NCBI RefSeq assembly: GCF_036865545.1 | Contig: NZ_CP142208.1 | Location: 3,844,001-3,908,000 of the forward strand | Reading direction: 5' to 3' | DNA: 64,000 nt | Source of the DNA: Erwinia sp. E_sp_B01_1 | GTDB lineage: Bacteria > Pseudomonadota > Gammaproteobacteria > Enterobacterales > Enterobacteriaceae | In this document: positions 50,055 through 62,500 of the stretch, in pieces | Layout: each line of letters begins with the position of its first letter | Position numbering within the stretch: position 1 is the first letter of the stretch | Notes under the pieces: model-generated | What the model was told of the DNA's origin: nothing | The model's input: only the letters and a program-made list of their open reading frames with translations | Database searches by the model: none | Made by a program: the position numbers and the translations under genes

Positions 50055-50270
50055 ATGAAGTATGTGTTGGGCGCAGCGGCGCTTATGTTGGCCACGCTGG
50101 TCAGTGGGTGCAGCAGTGATTATGTAATGGCGACCAAAGAAGGCAAAATGATCATGACTCAGGGCAAACCTGAGGTTGATAAAGAGACAGGACTGGTGAA
50201 ATATACCGACCGTTCTGGCCATGAGATTCAAATCAACGGTGATGATGTTTCCTCCATCGTTGAGCGCTAA
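50055..50270 (+). CDS. ygdR: DUF903 lipoprotein YgdR
   Basis: YgdR is a 71-residue lipoprotein with signal peptide [19 protein letters not shown] (lipidated Cys19). The mature DUF903 domain ([22 protein letters not shown]) is like that of YgdI at 21.5 kb, and the two are paralogues. GGGAG precedes the ATG. Its role is not established. It stands between ygdQ and tas, as in E. coli. Confidence 0.93.
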   Translation: MKYVLGAAALMLATLVSGCSSDYVMATKEGKMIMTQGKPEVDKETGLVKYTDRSGHEIQINGDDVSSIVER

Positions 50271-50464
50271 AATGACGCAGGCCACCCTTTAGCAGTCAGC
50301 GGGTGGCTAAGTCCGCATTTCCCGATAAATCCCCTCTTCCCCCTGCTGCAATCGACAGCTATAGTCAAATGCCGGACCTGAGCACGCACCGCGGGGCTAT
50401 GCACCTCATTGCAGGGCGTCCTACAGGTTCCAGACCTTTTAAAAACGATAAAGGAAGCCGGCAA

Positions 50465-51505
50465 ATGCACTATCACCGTATCCCCCACAGCACCCTGGAA
50501 GTCAGCAGTCTGGGGCTGGGAACCATGACGTTTGGTGAGCAAAACAGCGAAGCCGACGCCCATGCACAGTTGGATTTAGCACTTCGTTCCGGTATTAACC
50601 TCATTGATACCGCAGAAATGTATCCGGTGCCTCCACGTCCGGAAACCCAGGGATTAACCGAAAAATACATTGGCAGCTGGCTGAAAGCCCGCGGCAATCG
50701 TGAAAAAATCATTCTTGCTTCCAAAATCGCCGGCCCGGTTCGGGGCGCGGACGCTTCTATCCGCCCTAATCAGGCGCTGGATCGTAAAAACATTCGTGAA
50801 GCGCTGGATGCCAGCCTGAAACGTCTGAATACCGATTATCTCGATCTCTATCAGCTCCACTGGCCACAGCGCCAGACTAACTATTTCGGCAAGCTGAATT
50901 ACGAATACGCCGAAACGACCGCCGCAGTGACGCTGCTGGAGACGCTGGAAGCGCTGAATGAGCAGGTTCGTGCCGGTAAAATTCGTTACATTGGCGTCTC
51001 AAACGAAACCCCTTACGGCGTGATGCGCTATCTGCAACTGGCAGAAAAGCACGAACTGCCCCGCATTGTCAGCATCCAGAATCCCTACAGCCTGCTGAAC
51101 CGCAGTTTTGAAGTTGGTCTGGCGGAGATCAGTCATCTTGAAGGCGTGGAGTTGCTGGCCTATTCAAGCCTGGCTTTCGGTACGCTGAGCGGGAAATACC
51201 TGAACGGGGCGAAGCCGGAGGGCGCGCGTAATACGCTGTTCAGCCGCTTTACCCGTTACAGTGGCGAACAGGCTCAGCTGGCGATTGCGGAATATGTGGC
51301 GCTGGCCCAGAAACACGGTCTGGATCCGTCACAAATGGCGCTGGCCTTTGTGCGACAGCAGCCCTTTGTAGCCAGTACCCTGCTGGGTGCCACCACGCTG
51401 GAGCAGCTACAGATCAATATCGACAGCTATAACCTGACGCTGGATGAAGAAGTGATGCAGGGGCTGGAAGCGATTCATCGTCGCTACACTTTCCCTGCAC
51501 CTTAA
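50465..51505 (+). CDS. tas: Aldo/keto reductase family protein Tas
   Basis: Tas is an NADP(H)-linked aldo/keto reductase with a TIM-barrel fold; the E. coli gene was found as a suppressor of a tyrosine auxotrophy, and its natural substrate is unclear. The 346 residues equal E. coli. The catalytic tetrad candidates are Asp and Tyr in NLIDTAEMYPVPP near residue 48, Lys in ILASKIAGP near 85 and His in LYQLHWPQR near 128. The frame is open from 50303, but ATG 50465 is chosen because AAGGAAG lies about 8 nt upstream and the product matches the E. coli start. Confidence 0.94.
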   Translation: MHYHRIPHSTLEVSSLGLGTMTFGEQNSEADAHAQLDLALRSGINLIDTAEMYPVPPRPETQGLTEKYIGSWLKARGNREKIILASKIAGPVRGADASIRPNQALDRKNIREALDASLKRLNTDYLDLYQLHWPQRQTNYFGKLNYEYAETTAAVTLLETLEALNEQVRAGKIRYIGVSNETPYGVMRYLQLAEKHELPRIVSIQNPYSLLNRSFEVGLAEISHLEGVELLAYSSLAFGTLSGKYLNGAKPEGARNTLFSRFTRYSGEQAQLAIAEYVALAQKHGLDPSQMALAFVRQQPFVASTLLGATTLEQLQINIDSYNLTLDEEVMQGLEAIHRRYTFPAP

Positions 51506-51514
51506 TAGTGGTGA

Positions 51515-51538
51515 GAAACGACGCGGCCGCGTCGTTTC
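51515..51538. terminator. Palindromic hairpin between tas and lplT
   Basis: A 24-bp perfect palindrome (GAAACGACGCGG with CCGCGTCGTTTC) lies 9 bp beyond the tas stop and 14 bp from the convergent lplT stop. It is a likely bidirectional termination stem, without a long T-tract. Confidence 0.65.
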
Positions 51539-51552
51539 ATGCCTGAAGAGGC

Positions 51553-52764
51553 TTAGCTCAAGGCCCGGCTGCGTTTTTGCGCCAGCTGCCAGCCCCACAG
51601 AATCGCTATCGCCAGGGCAAACAATGCGCCAAACCCCACACCAGTGGCAACCGGTGGCGCCCCTAGTTTGATGGCCAGCGAATAGAGCCCCAGCATCAAC
51701 AGCATTGCGCCATTTTCGCCCAGGTTCTGAACCGCTATCGCATTCCCAGCCCCGACGCTCTCTTTGCCCCGCATTTGCAGCAGGGCATTCAGCGGCACCA
51801 CAAAGAAACCGCCAAGCATACCGATGGCTATCAGTAACGCATAAGCGCCCGTGGTGGTGTGCTGTAACGAGAAGAACACCACGGCGATGCCAATCAGCAC
51901 GCCAGCAGGCATACAGCGGCCCACCGTTTTCAGCGTGACCAGCTTAGCCGCAGCACCTGCTCCAAATACAATCCCGATCGCTACCATCGCATTCAGCAAG
52001 GTGGGCGTTTTGTTATCGGTGATGCCCAGCGCAACCGGTACCCAGAGCACCAGCAGGAAGCGCAGCGTGACGCCTGCGCCCCAGAACAGGCTGGTGCCGA
52101 CCAGTGAGAAGCGGGTTTCTCCATCCCGCCACAATACGCGGCACGCACTGAAGAAGCTGGCTGACATTTTGCCCGGATGCCACGGCTGTCCCGGCCTTGC
52201 CGCAGCAAGCTTAGGGATCAGCACATTGGCGCCCACCGCCAGCCCGTAAGCCACCACGCAGGCGATCAGCGCTGCCAGCAGATTCCAGTCTGCCAGCACC
52301 CCACCGGCAACCGAGCCTAAAAGGATCGCAGCGATGGTGGAGGCCTCCATCAAACCATTGGCTTTCACCAGCGTGTCACCCCCCGAGATTTCCCCCAGGA
52401 TGCCATATTTCGCTGGCGAGTAAGCTGCGGCTCCCACCCCTACCAGGCTGTAGCCGATAAAAGGATTGAAGCCAAAACAGATGGTCAGCGCGCCCAGCAG
52501 CTTCAGGCCGTTGGCAAACATCATCACCCGGCCTTTGGCAAAGCTGTCGGCAACCTGCCCGACAAAGGGGGCCAGAATGATATAGGTGGCAACGAACACC
52601 ATCTGCAGTACCGGCTGGCTCCAGTCGGGATAAACCTGCTGCTTCAGGACCGCCAGGGTAGCAAACAGCAGCGCATTGTCACCAAATGCCGAGAGGAACT
52701 GTGCGGCAATAACCGCCAGCATCCCCCGGGATAACAGCCCCTGAGGGCTGGCAGAATTATTCAT
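51553..52764 (-). CDS. lplT: Lysophospholipid transporter LplT
   Basis: LplT flips lysophospholipids (2-acyl-GPE, 2-acyl-GPG) across the inner membrane for re-acylation by Aas. It is an MFS-type carrier of about 12 segments. The 403 residues (E. coli 397) contain [21 protein letters not shown] at the first helix, [21 protein letters not shown] near 65 and [19 protein letters not shown] near 345. ATG 52764 has GGAG about 8 nt upstream and lies inside the end of aas (ATGAATAA, 8-bp overlap), so the pair is coupled. Confidence 0.95.
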   Translation of the reverse strand: MNNSASPQGLLSRGMLAVIAAQFLSAFGDNALLFATLAVLKQQVYPDWSQPVLQMVFVATYIILAPFVGQVADSFAKGRVMMFANGLKLLGALTICFGFNPFIGYSLVGVGAAAYSPAKYGILGEISGGDTLVKANGLMEASTIAAILLGSVAGGVLADWNLLAALIACVVAYGLAVGANVLIPKLAAARPGQPWHPGKMSASFFSACRVLWRDGETRFSLVGTSLFWGAGVTLRFLLVLWVPVALGITDNKTPTLLNAMVAIGIVFGAGAAAKLVTLKTVGRCMPAGVLIGIAVVFFSLQHTTTGAYALLIAIGMLGGFFVVPLNALLQMRGKESVGAGNAIAVQNLGENGAMLLMLGLYSLAIKLGAPPVATGVGFGALFALAIAILWGWQLAQKRSRALS

Positions 52765-54916
52765 CAGTTTTCTCCGGATTTTCAGCCAGACTGCGTAAGG
52801 TAACAAAATCCGGTTTGCCGCTGCCCAGCAGAGGCAGTTGCTTCATAAAACGAATAGCCCGGGGTATGGCCAGCTCAGGGCTCCCCAGTTCGCGGGCCGC
52901 TTTCTGCAACTGGTCACGGGTCAGCTCGCTGTCGGTGGTAAACAGCACCAGCGCCTCGCCCCGGTTGCCGTCGGGCTTTATTGAGGCGGCATGTTGCTTC
53001 TCTGCCGACGCTGTAAGGGCGATTTGCTCTACCGTTTCCAGCGACACCATTTCACCGGCAATTTTGGCAAAGCGCTTCACGCGACCCTGTATCTGGCAGA
53101 ACCCCTGGTCATCGAAGCTGACGATATCCCCGGTGTCATACCAGCCCGCCTCCATCTGTCCTTCCCCATTGTCCGCCTGCGGCGCTTCAAGCACGCCCGG
53201 GTTTTCAACACGCAGATAGCCTTTCATGATGTTCGGACCACGCAGTTGCAGCAGGCCGCCCTGTTCAATGCCGGGTACCGAAATAAGGCGTGAATCCATT
53301 CCCGGCAGAATGCGGCCAACGGTATGGTTCCTGGCGGCCATCGGCACATTGATAGCGACCACGGGCGCACACTCGGTGACGCCGTAGCCCTCAAGGATGC
53401 GGATACCAAACTTGTCCATCCAGGTCTGTCGCGTGGCCTCCTGTAATTTCTCCGCCCCGGCCACGACGTAGCGCAGGCGGCCAAAATCATAAGGGTTGGC
53501 AAACCGGGCATAGTTACCGAGGAAAGTAGAGGTACCAAACAGCACGGTGCAGTTCCGGTCATAAACCAGCTCCGGCACGATACGGTAATGCAGCGGACTT
53601 GGATAAAGAAAGACCTGCGCACCGGTCATCAGCGGCGTGAACAGCCCCACAGTCAGACCAAAAGCGTGGAACAGCGGCAGCGCAGACATAAAGCGATCGC
53701 GCGGGGTGAAGTCGGCCACCGTTCTGATCTGCTCAACGTTGGCCATCAGGCTCTTATGGGAGTGCACCACACCTTTGGGATTGCCTTCCGACCCTGAGGT
53801 AAACAACACCATCGCGGCATCTTCGGGTTGCTGGCGGACTTCCGCAAGGCGCGGCAGCAGAAGATGCCCCAGGATCCAGAGCTTGTCCTGGGTGGTTACC
53901 GTCTCTTTCAGATCCTCAAGGAAGATCCATTTAACCTGGGTGACTTCTTCCGGCAGATGCCAGAGCTTGCCCTTGTCCAGAAACTGACGCGAGGTAAAGA
54001 CCGTTTTAACCTGGGCAGCTTTTAATGCGCTTCTGACGCCTTTTACCCCTGCGGTGTAGTTCAGCATCGCCGGGATACGCCCGCGCATTGATGCACCCAG
54101 AATAGCCGCCGCCGTGACCGTGGCATTGGGCAGCAGCAGGCCGATATATTCGCCAGGTGCGGTGTAGCGTTCCAGGATCCTGCCGACGCCCAGTGATTTT
54201 TTCAGCAGGCCGGTGTAGCTGTCGGGTTTGAAATTCACATCTTCAATACAGGGTTTGAACAGGCCGTAACGCGTGCGCGCAGCCAGAAACGCCTGATAGA
54301 GCGTTTCCCGCGGGCGCACCGCCATGCGGGCTTCCATCATAATATGGTGCAGGTGCTCACCCGCCAGCTTGCGGCGGTCGCGCGCTTTTGGCGCTTCGGG
54401 CATCGGGATATGCGTGGCAGGCAGCACGGTCAGGCTGATACGCGGGAACAGGCGACGCTTGAAGACCCCGGCCAGACGGCCGTAGGGGGAAAATTCCGCC
54501 CCTTCAATGCGCACGGGCACAAGGGTCGCGCCAGATTTGGCCGCGACAAAACCCGCCCCGTCATAAATTTTCATCAGCGAGCCAGTGACGGTGATGCGCC
54601 CTTCCGGGAAAATCACCACCGGGCGGCCCTGACCGATCAGCTTCACCAGATGCTTCACGGACATCGGTTTGGTCGGATCCAGGGGAACAAAGTCGACCAC
54701 TTTACTGACCCAGCGCATGTACCACTGGTCGCTGATGGAGGAGTAGACGGCAAATACCGGCTTAACGGGCAAAAACACCGCCAGCAATATCCCGTCGATA
54801 AACGACATATGGTTTGGGACGATCAGCACTTTTTCTTTGTATAAACCAGAAAGATCGCCCTTCAGTCGCGTGCGGAAGCAGCCCTGAAACAGTAGTCGTA
54901 AAATGGAAAATAACAT
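52757..54916 (-). CDS. aas: Bifunctional 2-acylglycerophosphoethanolamine acyltransferase / acyl-ACP synthetase Aas
   Basis: Aas activates fatty acids onto ACP and re-acylates lysophosphatidylethanolamine delivered by LplT. The 719 residues equal E. coli. The N-terminal PlsC-type acyltransferase domain has the HX4D motif (His36, Asp41; NHMSFID) and [10 protein letters not shown] near 103. From about residue 230 an AMP-forming synthetase domain follows, with [17 protein letters not shown] near 370, [12 protein letters not shown] near 510 and [15 protein letters not shown] near 600. AAGGAG precedes the ATG. Confidence 0.97.
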   Translation of the reverse strand: MLFSILRLLFQGCFRTRLKGDLSGLYKEKVLIVPNHMSFIDGILLAVFLPVKPVFAVYSSISDQWYMRWVSKVVDFVPLDPTKPMSVKHLVKLIGQGRPVVIFPEGRITVTGSLMKIYDGAGFVAAKSGATLVPVRIEGAEFSPYGRLAGVFKRRLFPRISLTVLPATHIPMPEAPKARDRRKLAGEHLHHIMMEARMAVRPRETLYQAFLAARTRYGLFKPCIEDVNFKPDSYTGLLKKSLGVGRILERYTAPGEYIGLLLPNATVTAAAILGASMRGRIPAMLNYTAGVKGVRSALKAAQVKTVFTSRQFLDKGKLWHLPEEVTQVKWIFLEDLKETVTTQDKLWILGHLLLPRLAEVRQQPEDAAMVLFTSGSEGNPKGVVHSHKSLMANVEQIRTVADFTPRDRFMSALPLFHAFGLTVGLFTPLMTGAQVFLYPSPLHYRIVPELVYDRNCTVLFGTSTFLGNYARFANPYDFGRLRYVVAGAEKLQEATRQTWMDKFGIRILEGYGVTECAPVVAINVPMAARNHTVGRILPGMDSRLISVPGIEQGGLLQLRGPNIMKGYLRVENPGVLEAPQADNGEGQMEAGWYDTGDIVSFDDQGFCQIQGRVKRFAKIAGEMVSLETVEQIALTASAEKQHAASIKPDGNRGEALVLFTTDSELTRDQLQKAARELGSPELAIPRAIRFMKQLPLLGSGKPDFVTLRSLAENPEKTDE

Positions 54917-55021
54917 GCCAACTCCTTAGCATAAAAAAGTTGGCTATAACGATGCAGGATATGGCGCAACAACTCAATGCTGATGAAGGAAATAGCCTTG
55001 ATTTTAGTCGCCTTCGCCGCT

Positions 55022-55049
55022 GCATTTCTGCGTTTCACCGCAGAAATGC
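55022..55049. terminator. Hairpin between the efflux channel gene and aas
   Basis: A perfect 11-bp stem (GCATTTCTGCG, loop TTTCAC, CGCAGAAATGC) lies 32 bp beyond the stop of the outer-membrane channel gene. It has no T-tract on the minus strand, so it is either a rho-linked end or a stabilising stem for the mdt operon transcript. Confidence 0.55.
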
Positions 55050-55081
55050 GATCTGGCTCGTTCTCCAGTGACGGCCAGCCG

Positions 55082-56490
55082 CTAAAGCGAGGTTGCCTGC
55101 CAGCCGCCACCCAGTGCGGCTATCAGCGCAACGCTGGCGGTCCACTGGGTGCTTTGCAGTGACAGCAGGCTCTGCTGTGAACTGAGGCTGGTGTTCTCGG
55201 TGGTGGCCACATCCAGATAGTCAATCATGCCCGCCTGATACTGGTTATAGGTGACCCGGGCAGACTCCTTCGCCGCCTCCGTCGCCCGCTGCTGCGCCAG
55301 CATCTCCTGTTGCAGGGTATTCAGCTCAACCAGATAGTCTTCCACTTCCTGGAAGCCTTCCAGAACCGACTGACGGTAGCTGGCAACATCCGCATCATAG
55401 GCCGCGCGGGCCTGTTCAACTTTGGCAGAGGTCGCGCCGAAATCCAGTAATGTGCCACTGAGTTCCGGCCCCAGCGACCAGACGCGGTTCGGCAGTGAGA
55501 TCAGGTTATGCAGCGTGGAGCTGGAGAAGCCACCGGTGGCGCTGAGCGTCAGGTCAGGATAGTAACCGGCAATGGCGACGCCCACGGCGGCGTTTGCCGA
55601 AGCCAGGGTGCGTTCGGCCCAGGCGATATCAGGGCGGCGCTGGAGCAGCTCTGAAGGCAGCGAGGGGGGATGGCTGGCAGGGTAGCCGTCATCGTTGCAG
55701 CAGGAAGGCTGAATTCAGCGGGCGTTTTTCCCATCAGCATGGCGATGGCGTGCTCCGTCTGTGCGCGCTGCCAGCTGAGATCCAGCGCTGAAGCGCGGGC
55801 GCTTTCCAGTTGCGCCTGGGCCTGAGCCAGCGTGCCGCGTGACTCACTGCCGGCCTGATATTTATTGGTGATGACGGTCAGATAACGCTGATAGGCATCG
55901 ACGCTCTGCTGATACAGGGCGATCTGCTGATCCATAATCCGCAGCTGAAAATAGTCCTGCGCCAGTTCAGACTGCGCGCTGAGCGTGATATTCGCCAACT
56001 CTGCCGCACTGGCCTGGGCGCTGGCGTTGTTCTCTTCCAGCGTGCGGCGCAGCTTGCCCCAGATATCCAGCTCCCAGCTGGCACTGGCCTGCAGCGACTG
56101 GCTGTTACTGGTGGTGCGGCCTGTGCCAGCCGTGGTGCTGCCTGCACTGCCACTGCGCGTGGAGGAGCCGGTTCCGGTTACGCTCGGGAACAGATCGGCG
56201 CGGGATCCAGAGACAAGGGCTTTTGCCTGACGGTACTGAGCTTCATACTGCGCGACGTTCTGGTTAGAGATGGACACCTGCCGCAACAGCCCGGAGAGCG
56301 TCTCGTCATGGTAGACCGCCCACCACTCTCCTTTGCTTACCGCATCCTGCGGCTTAGCCTGCTGCCAGCCTTTGGCTTCTTTGTACTGGGCAGGCACGCT
56401 GGTCGCAGGACGATGGTAGTCAGGCCCAACGGCACAACCGGCGATCAACAGCGCCAGCAAAACGGGTGTCAGTTTAATCATTTTTATCAC
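55082..56490 (-). CDS. RND efflux outer-membrane channel lipoprotein, OprM/NodT family (one-base frameshift as sequenced)
   Basis: This is an outer-membrane factor that would form the TolC-like exit duct for MdtABC. The signal peptide (MIKLTPVLLALLIAGC) ends in a lipobox, followed by AVGPDYHRPATSVP, the usual NodT-family start. Two coiled-coil OEP repeats follow; SWELDIWGKLRR near residue 135 is a family motif. The first frame runs to LPAIPP and then loses homology; the rest (SLPSELLQRRPDIAWAERT, then VGVAIAGYYPDLTLSATGG) lies in the next frame. One extra G in the G6 run at 55664-55669 restores about 469 residues. The start may be GTG 56490 or ATG 56481; the latter gives the neater signal peptide. 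The gene begins 2 bp after the corrected mdtC stop. Confidence 0.87.
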
Positions 56491-56492
56491 AT

Positions 56493-59400
56493 TTATTCAG
56501 CATGACGCAGGCGTGCCCACTGGCGTTTCGTGGCACGGCTGACGCGATCAAGATAGAGGTACACCACCGGCGTGGTGAATAAGGTTAAAAGCTGGCTCAG
56601 TGCCAGGCCACCGGCAATGGCCAGCCCGAGCGGACTGCGCAGGTCGGCATCCCCCCGCTGCCCAGCGCCAGCGGCAAGGCGCCAAAGAAGGCCGCCAGCG
56701 TGGTCATCATAATCGGACGGAAACGCATCAGGCAGGCCTGGGTGATCGCCTGCTGGGGCGTCATGCCCTGATTACGCTCGGCGGCCAGCGCAAAATCGAT
56801 CATCATAATCGCGTTCTTTTTCACAATGCCAATCAACAGCAGGATGCCAATCAGGGCGATCACCGTGAGTTGAGTATTGGTCAGCAACAGCAGCAGCAAC
56901 GCCCCAACTCCGGCAGAAGGCAGCGTGGAGAGGATAGTCAGCGGATGGATATAGCTTTCATACAGCATGCCCAACACGATATAGACGGCGGCAAGCGCGG
57001 CAAGGATCAGCCACGGCATGGAGGCGGAGAGATCGGCAAAAGCTTTCGCGGTGCCCTGGAAGCCTGCCTGAATGGTATCCGGCAGGGCGATCTTCGCCAT
57101 TGCCGTTTTAATCAGCGCCTGCGCCTGCTCCAGCGACACGCCATCGGCCAGGTTAAAGGCTACAGTGCTGGTGGCCGACTGCCCCTGATGAGCTACAGAA
57201 AGAGGCGCGTTAGCGCCGCTGAAACGGGCAAAGGCCGAAATGGGGACCTGAGCGCCCTGATCGTTCACCACGTACATTTTTTGCAGCATCGCCGGATCGC
57301 GGGTATAGGCATCCTGTAGCGACATCACCACATGATACTGATTCAACGTTTTATACAGGGTGGCTACCTGACGCTGAGCAAAGGCATTGTTCAGCAGCGT
57401 ATCCAGCATATTCACATCCACACCGAGCTGCTTCGCCCGGTCGCGATCGATGTCGATCATCACTTCCTGGCCGCCGGTCTGGGCATCCGAATCCACGCTG
57501 GTCAGCTGCGGGATCGCCTCCAGCGCCGCCTTCACCTTAGGCGTCCAGATCCGCAGGGTATCCAGATCGTCGGCCTGCAGGCTGTACTGATAAGAGGCAT
57601 TGGCGCTGCGGCCCCCGATATGAATATCCTGGGCCGCCATCAGAAACAGCTCCACACCGGGAATATCGCGGGTTTTGCCACTGAGCCGGTTGGCCACTTC
57701 TGTTGCCGTGGCATCACGCCGATCGAGATCTTTCAGGTGCACAAAGAAGTTCGCGGTGTTGCGGGATCCAAACGCTCCGCTGCCCATTGAAGACATCACT
57801 CCATCGACCGCCGGATCCTGCTCAATCATTTTGGCAAACTGCTGCAGTTTCGGCTCCATTGCCTGGAAGGAGACGTTCTGATCGGCACGCAGCATGCCCA
57901 TCAACAGTCCGGTATCCTGGTTCGGGAAGAAGCCCTTCTGCACCACCGAATAGAGAAACAGATTGAGGATCACCGTCAGGATCAGGCTGAACAGCGTCAG
58001 CCGCTGATGGCGCATCACCCAGTTCAGCGCCGAAGCATAAGCCGCCAGCAAACAGTTGAGGCCATTTTCAATCCACTGATAGACCGGGTGCGGACGGGTG
58101 GTGACTTTGGGTTTACGCCTGAGCAAACGCGAGCAAAGCATCGGCGTAAGGCTCAGCGAAACCAGCATCGAAATGATCAGCGATACCGTCAGCGTGACGG
58201 CAAACTCACGGAACAGGCGGCCCACGATACTGCCCATCAGCAGGATCGGAATGAACACCGCCACCAGCGACAGGGTCATAGACAGCACGGTAAAACTGAC
58301 CTCATGCGCGCCCTTCAGCGAGGCCCGCACCGGGCTAAGCCCCTCTTCGATATAGCGTGTGATGTTTTCCAGCACCACGATCGCATCATCCACCACAAAC
58401 CCGGTGGCGATAATCAGCGCCATCAGCGACAGATTATCCAGGCTGTATCCCAGCAGGTACATCACCGCGCAGGTGCCAATCAGCGACACCGGCAGCGCCA
58501 GCGCGGGGATTAGCACCGCCTGAATATTCCGCAGGAAGACAAACACCACGGCTATTACCAGCAGGACGGCAATCAGCAACGTCTCTTCGGTGTCGTAAAG
58601 TGAAGAGCGGACATTGGGTGAACGGTCGACCACGATTTTCAGCGCCACATCGGCAGGCAGATCTTTCTCCAGCGCGGGCAACGTGGCTTTGATCGCATCA
58701 ATGGTTTCCAGCATGTTGGCGCCCGCCTGACGGGTTACACCGATCATCACTGAAGGCGTCTGATTGAAGTAGCCGACGTTGTACTTGTCCTCAACAGAGT
58801 CATAAACCGTAGCCACATCACTGAGATGGATCGCTTTGCCATCCTGATAACTCACCACCAGATTGCGGTACTGGCTGGCCTGTTCAAGCTGGCCGTTGCT
58901 GTCCACTACCCACGACTGATGCTCTCCCTGTAACAGGCCTTTGGGCAGATTGGTGGTGCTGTTGGCAATCGCTTCCCGGACGGTATCCAGCGACACGCCA
59001 AAGTGGGTCAGCATCTGCGGTTGCAGATCGATACGCACCGCTGGCAGTGCACTGCCCCGCAGCGAAACATCCCCTACCCCCTGCACCTGAGCAATCTTCT
59101 GATCGATTTTGCTCTCGGCAATATCGTAGAGTTCCCCCTTGGAACGGGTGGTGGAGGTCAGCGCCAGCATCACAATTGGCGCGTCCGAAGGGTTCGCCTT
59201 ACGGTAGGTAGGCAGCGACGCCATGCTGCTGGGCAACAGGCTCCGTGCGGCGTTGATCGCCGCCTGCACATCACGGGCCGCGCCGTTGATATCGCGGTTC
59301 AGGTCAAACTGCAGGATGATGTTGCTCGACCCCTGTGAACTGCTGGAGGTCATTTCGGTGATGCCGGCGATCTGCCCCAGCGAGCGTTCCAGCGGGGTGG

Positions 59401-59590
59401 CAACCGTAGCCGCCATAGTTTCCGGGCTGGCACCGGCCAGGCTGGCGGAAACCATGATGGTGGGGAAATCCACCTGCGGCAGCGGGGCTACCGGCAGCAG
59501 GCGATAGCCCAGCGCGCCCAGCAACAGCAGCGCAAACGTCAGCAGCAGGGTGGTCACCGGCCGGAAGATAAACAGACGGGTAATATTCAT
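56493..59590 (-). CDS. mdtC: Multidrug efflux RND permease subunit MdtC (one-base frameshift as sequenced)
   Basis: MdtC is the second inner-membrane RND subunit of the MdtABC pump and forms mixed trimers with MdtB. The N-terminus [20 protein letters not shown] and the TM4 proton-relay pair in [13 protein letters not shown] are intact, as is [18 protein letters not shown] near the C-terminus. The frame is lost after PLALGSGG. One extra C in the C6 run at 56651-56656 restores [20 protein letters not shown] and a stop at 56493, giving 1032 residues (E. coli 1025). As sequenced, the protein ends at 56597 and lacks its last membrane helix. The start overlaps the mdtB stop by 4 bp. Confidence 0.94.
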
Positions 59591-62500
59591 CCACGAGCCT
59601 TACGCAATCTGCGGCGGCCCCGTTCTGCCAGCCGGTCAAACAGCAGGTAGATCACCGGCGTGGAGAACAGCGTCAGCACCTGACTGAAAATGAGTCCTCC
59701 GACGATGACCAGCCCCAGCGGCTGACGCAGTTCAGCGCCGGAACCCGAGGCCAGCATCAGCGGCAATGCGCCCAGCAGCGCGGCCATGGTGGTCATCATA
59801 ATTGGCCGGAAGCGCAGCAGACAGGCCTGATGTATCGCTTCGCGCGGGCTGAGATGCTGGTTTTTTTCCGCCTCCAGCGCAAAGTCGATCATCATAATGG
59901 CGTTCTTTTTCACGATGCCGATCAGCAAAATCACCCCAATCAGCGCTATCAGGCTGAACTCCGTACCCGCCAGCAGCAGGGTCAGGAGTGCGCCCACTGC
60001 CGCTGAAGGCAAGGTGGAGAGAATAGTCACCGGGTGAATAAAGCTCTCGTAGAGGATCCCCAGCACCACATACATGGTCAGCAGGGCTGCGAGGATCAAC
60101 CACAGCGTATTGCTGGTAGCGCTCTGGAACGCGGCGGTTTCGCCCTGGTAACGCAGCGTGATACTTGAAGGCAACGTCAGGCTTTCCTGAGTTTCAGTAA
60201 TCGCTTTTTGCGCATCGTCCAGCGAGTAACCGTCAGCGAGGTTAAAGGAGACCGTTACCGCCGGGAACTGATTCAGCCGCATATGCGTCAGCGAACCGAT
60301 GCGCTGATGGATTTTCGCGATTGAGGTCAGCCTGACCATGCCTGTTGTGCTGCTGTCGGTGGAAGTGCTGCTGTCCGAAGAGCTGCCGGAGGTTGAATCC
60401 GACGTGGAGGCCGTGCTGCCGGAAGGCGCCAGATAAATATCATCAAACGAGGCCGGAGACTGCTGATACTTTGGTGCCACTTCCAGCACCACACGGTACT
60501 GATTGGACTGGGTGAAAATGGTGGAAACCAGCCGCTGACCAAAAGCGTTATACAGCGCGGTATCGACATCTGAGGCGGTAATGCCATAGCGCGCCGCCGC
60601 ATCCCGGTTAAGTTCAACGTAGGCCACCTGCCCCTGATCCTGAAGATTGCTCACCACCGAACTGAACTCAGGCCGTTTTTTCAGGGCATCCACCAGTTTG
60701 GGTGACCAGGTGACCAGATTTTCACTGTCGGCGTCATCCAGTGAGAACTGGTACTGATCCGGCGTAACCTGATCGTTGACCGTCAGGTCCTGCGAGGCCT
60801 GCATATAGAGCTGAATGCCCGGCACATTTTGCGTGGCCTGCTTCAGTTCGGAAATCACCGAAGCTGCCCGTTCATCACGCTCATCGAACGACTTAAGGTT
60901 AATCTGTAATCGCCCGCTGTTCAGGCTGGTATTAGTACCATCAATACCGATAGTGGAAGAGAGGCTCTCCACGGCCGGATTCTTCAGCACGATTTCCGCC
61001 AGCTGCTGCTGCCGTTTCGCCATTTCGCTGAAGGAGACATCCTGAGACGCCACGGTCACGCCCTGGATCAGCCCGGTATCCTGCGACGGAAAGAATCCTT
61101 TAGGGATCACCACGTAGAGCAGGCCGGTAAACACCAGCGTGGCCAGTGCCACCAGCAGGGTCAGCCGTTGATGATTCAGGACTATCGTCAGCAGGCGATC
61201 GTAACCGGCCACCAGCCTGTCGAAAAACTCTCCACCTTTACGGTAAAAACGGCTCTGGCGCTCTTCGGGAATATGGCGCAGCAGATAAGCACACAGCATC
61301 GGCGTCAGGGTCAGCGATACCACCATCGACACCAGTATCGACACCGCCAGGGTGATCGCAAATTCGCGGAACAGCCGCCCCACCACATCGCCCATAAACA
61401 GCAGCGGGATCAGCACGGCAATCAGCGAGAAGGTCAGGGAGATGATGGTAAAACCGATCTGTGCCGATCCTTTCAGCGCCGCCTGCATCGGCGTTTCACC
61501 CTGCTCCAGCCTGCGCGAAATGTTCTCCACTACCACAATGGCATCATCAATAACGAACCCGGTGGCGATGGTCAGCGCCATCAGCGACAGGTTGTTAAGG
61601 CTGAAGTCAGCGAGGTACATCACGCCAAAGGTTCCCACCAGCGAGAGCGGAACGGCAATGCTGGGGATCAGGGTCGCCGCCACGTTTCGCAGGAACAGGA
61701 ATGTCACCATCACTACCAGCGCAATCGACAGCATCAGCTCAAACTGTACATCGCTGATTGAGGCGCGGATGGTTTGCGTGCGGTCTGAGAGGATCTGCAC
61801 TTTGACGCCGTCCGGCAAAGCCGCCTGCAGGGTCGGCAGCTGGGCTTTGATCGCATCCACCACCGAAATCACATTAGCGCCGGGCTGGCGCTGCACGCCG
61901 ATCACAATCGCCGGGGCGTTATTGGCCCAGGCGGACTGGTAAGTGTTTTCCGCCGCCTCCTGAATATGGGCGATATCGTGCAGCCTCAGCGCCGCGCCGT
62001 TCTGATAAGTGAGGATCAGGTTACCGTACTCTTCGGCGGTGCGAAGCTGATCGTTGGCATCAATGGTCACCGAGTGATACTGGCCGTCAAAGCCCCCTTT
62101 CGAGCCGTTGACGTTGCTGTTGCCGATCAGGGTGTTGACGTCTTCCAGGGTTAAACCGTGGGCCGCCAGCGCTTTGGGGTCCATCTGCACGCGGATGGCA
62201 GGCTGATGCCCGCCCGCCAGCGTCACCATTCCCACACCGGATATTTGCGACAGCTTCAGCGCGATACGGGTGTTAACCAGATCCTGCACTTTGATCAGCG
62301 GCAGGGTGTCGGAACTCGCTGCCAGAGTAATCACTGCGGTATCCGCTGGATTGACCTTTTTGTAGGTTGGCGGATTGGGTAAATCTGTTGGAAGCAGGCT
62401 GTCAGCGGCATTGATCGCCGCCTGCACTTCCTGCTCGGCCACATCCAGCGACAGATCGAGAGAGAACTTCAGGGTGATAACCGAAGAGCCGCTTGAGCTG

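Noticed and set aside
54917..55081. Possible OmrA/OmrB sRNA genes next to aas, as in E. coli
   Set aside because: No hairpin with a T-tract and no recognisable Omr 5' sequence is present in this gap; only a T-less 11-bp stem is seen.
55082..59590. True pseudogenes for the efflux channel and mdtC
   Set aside because: Both are repaired by one base in a six-base run, like unrelated essential-looking genes in the window, so assembly error is the simpler reading.
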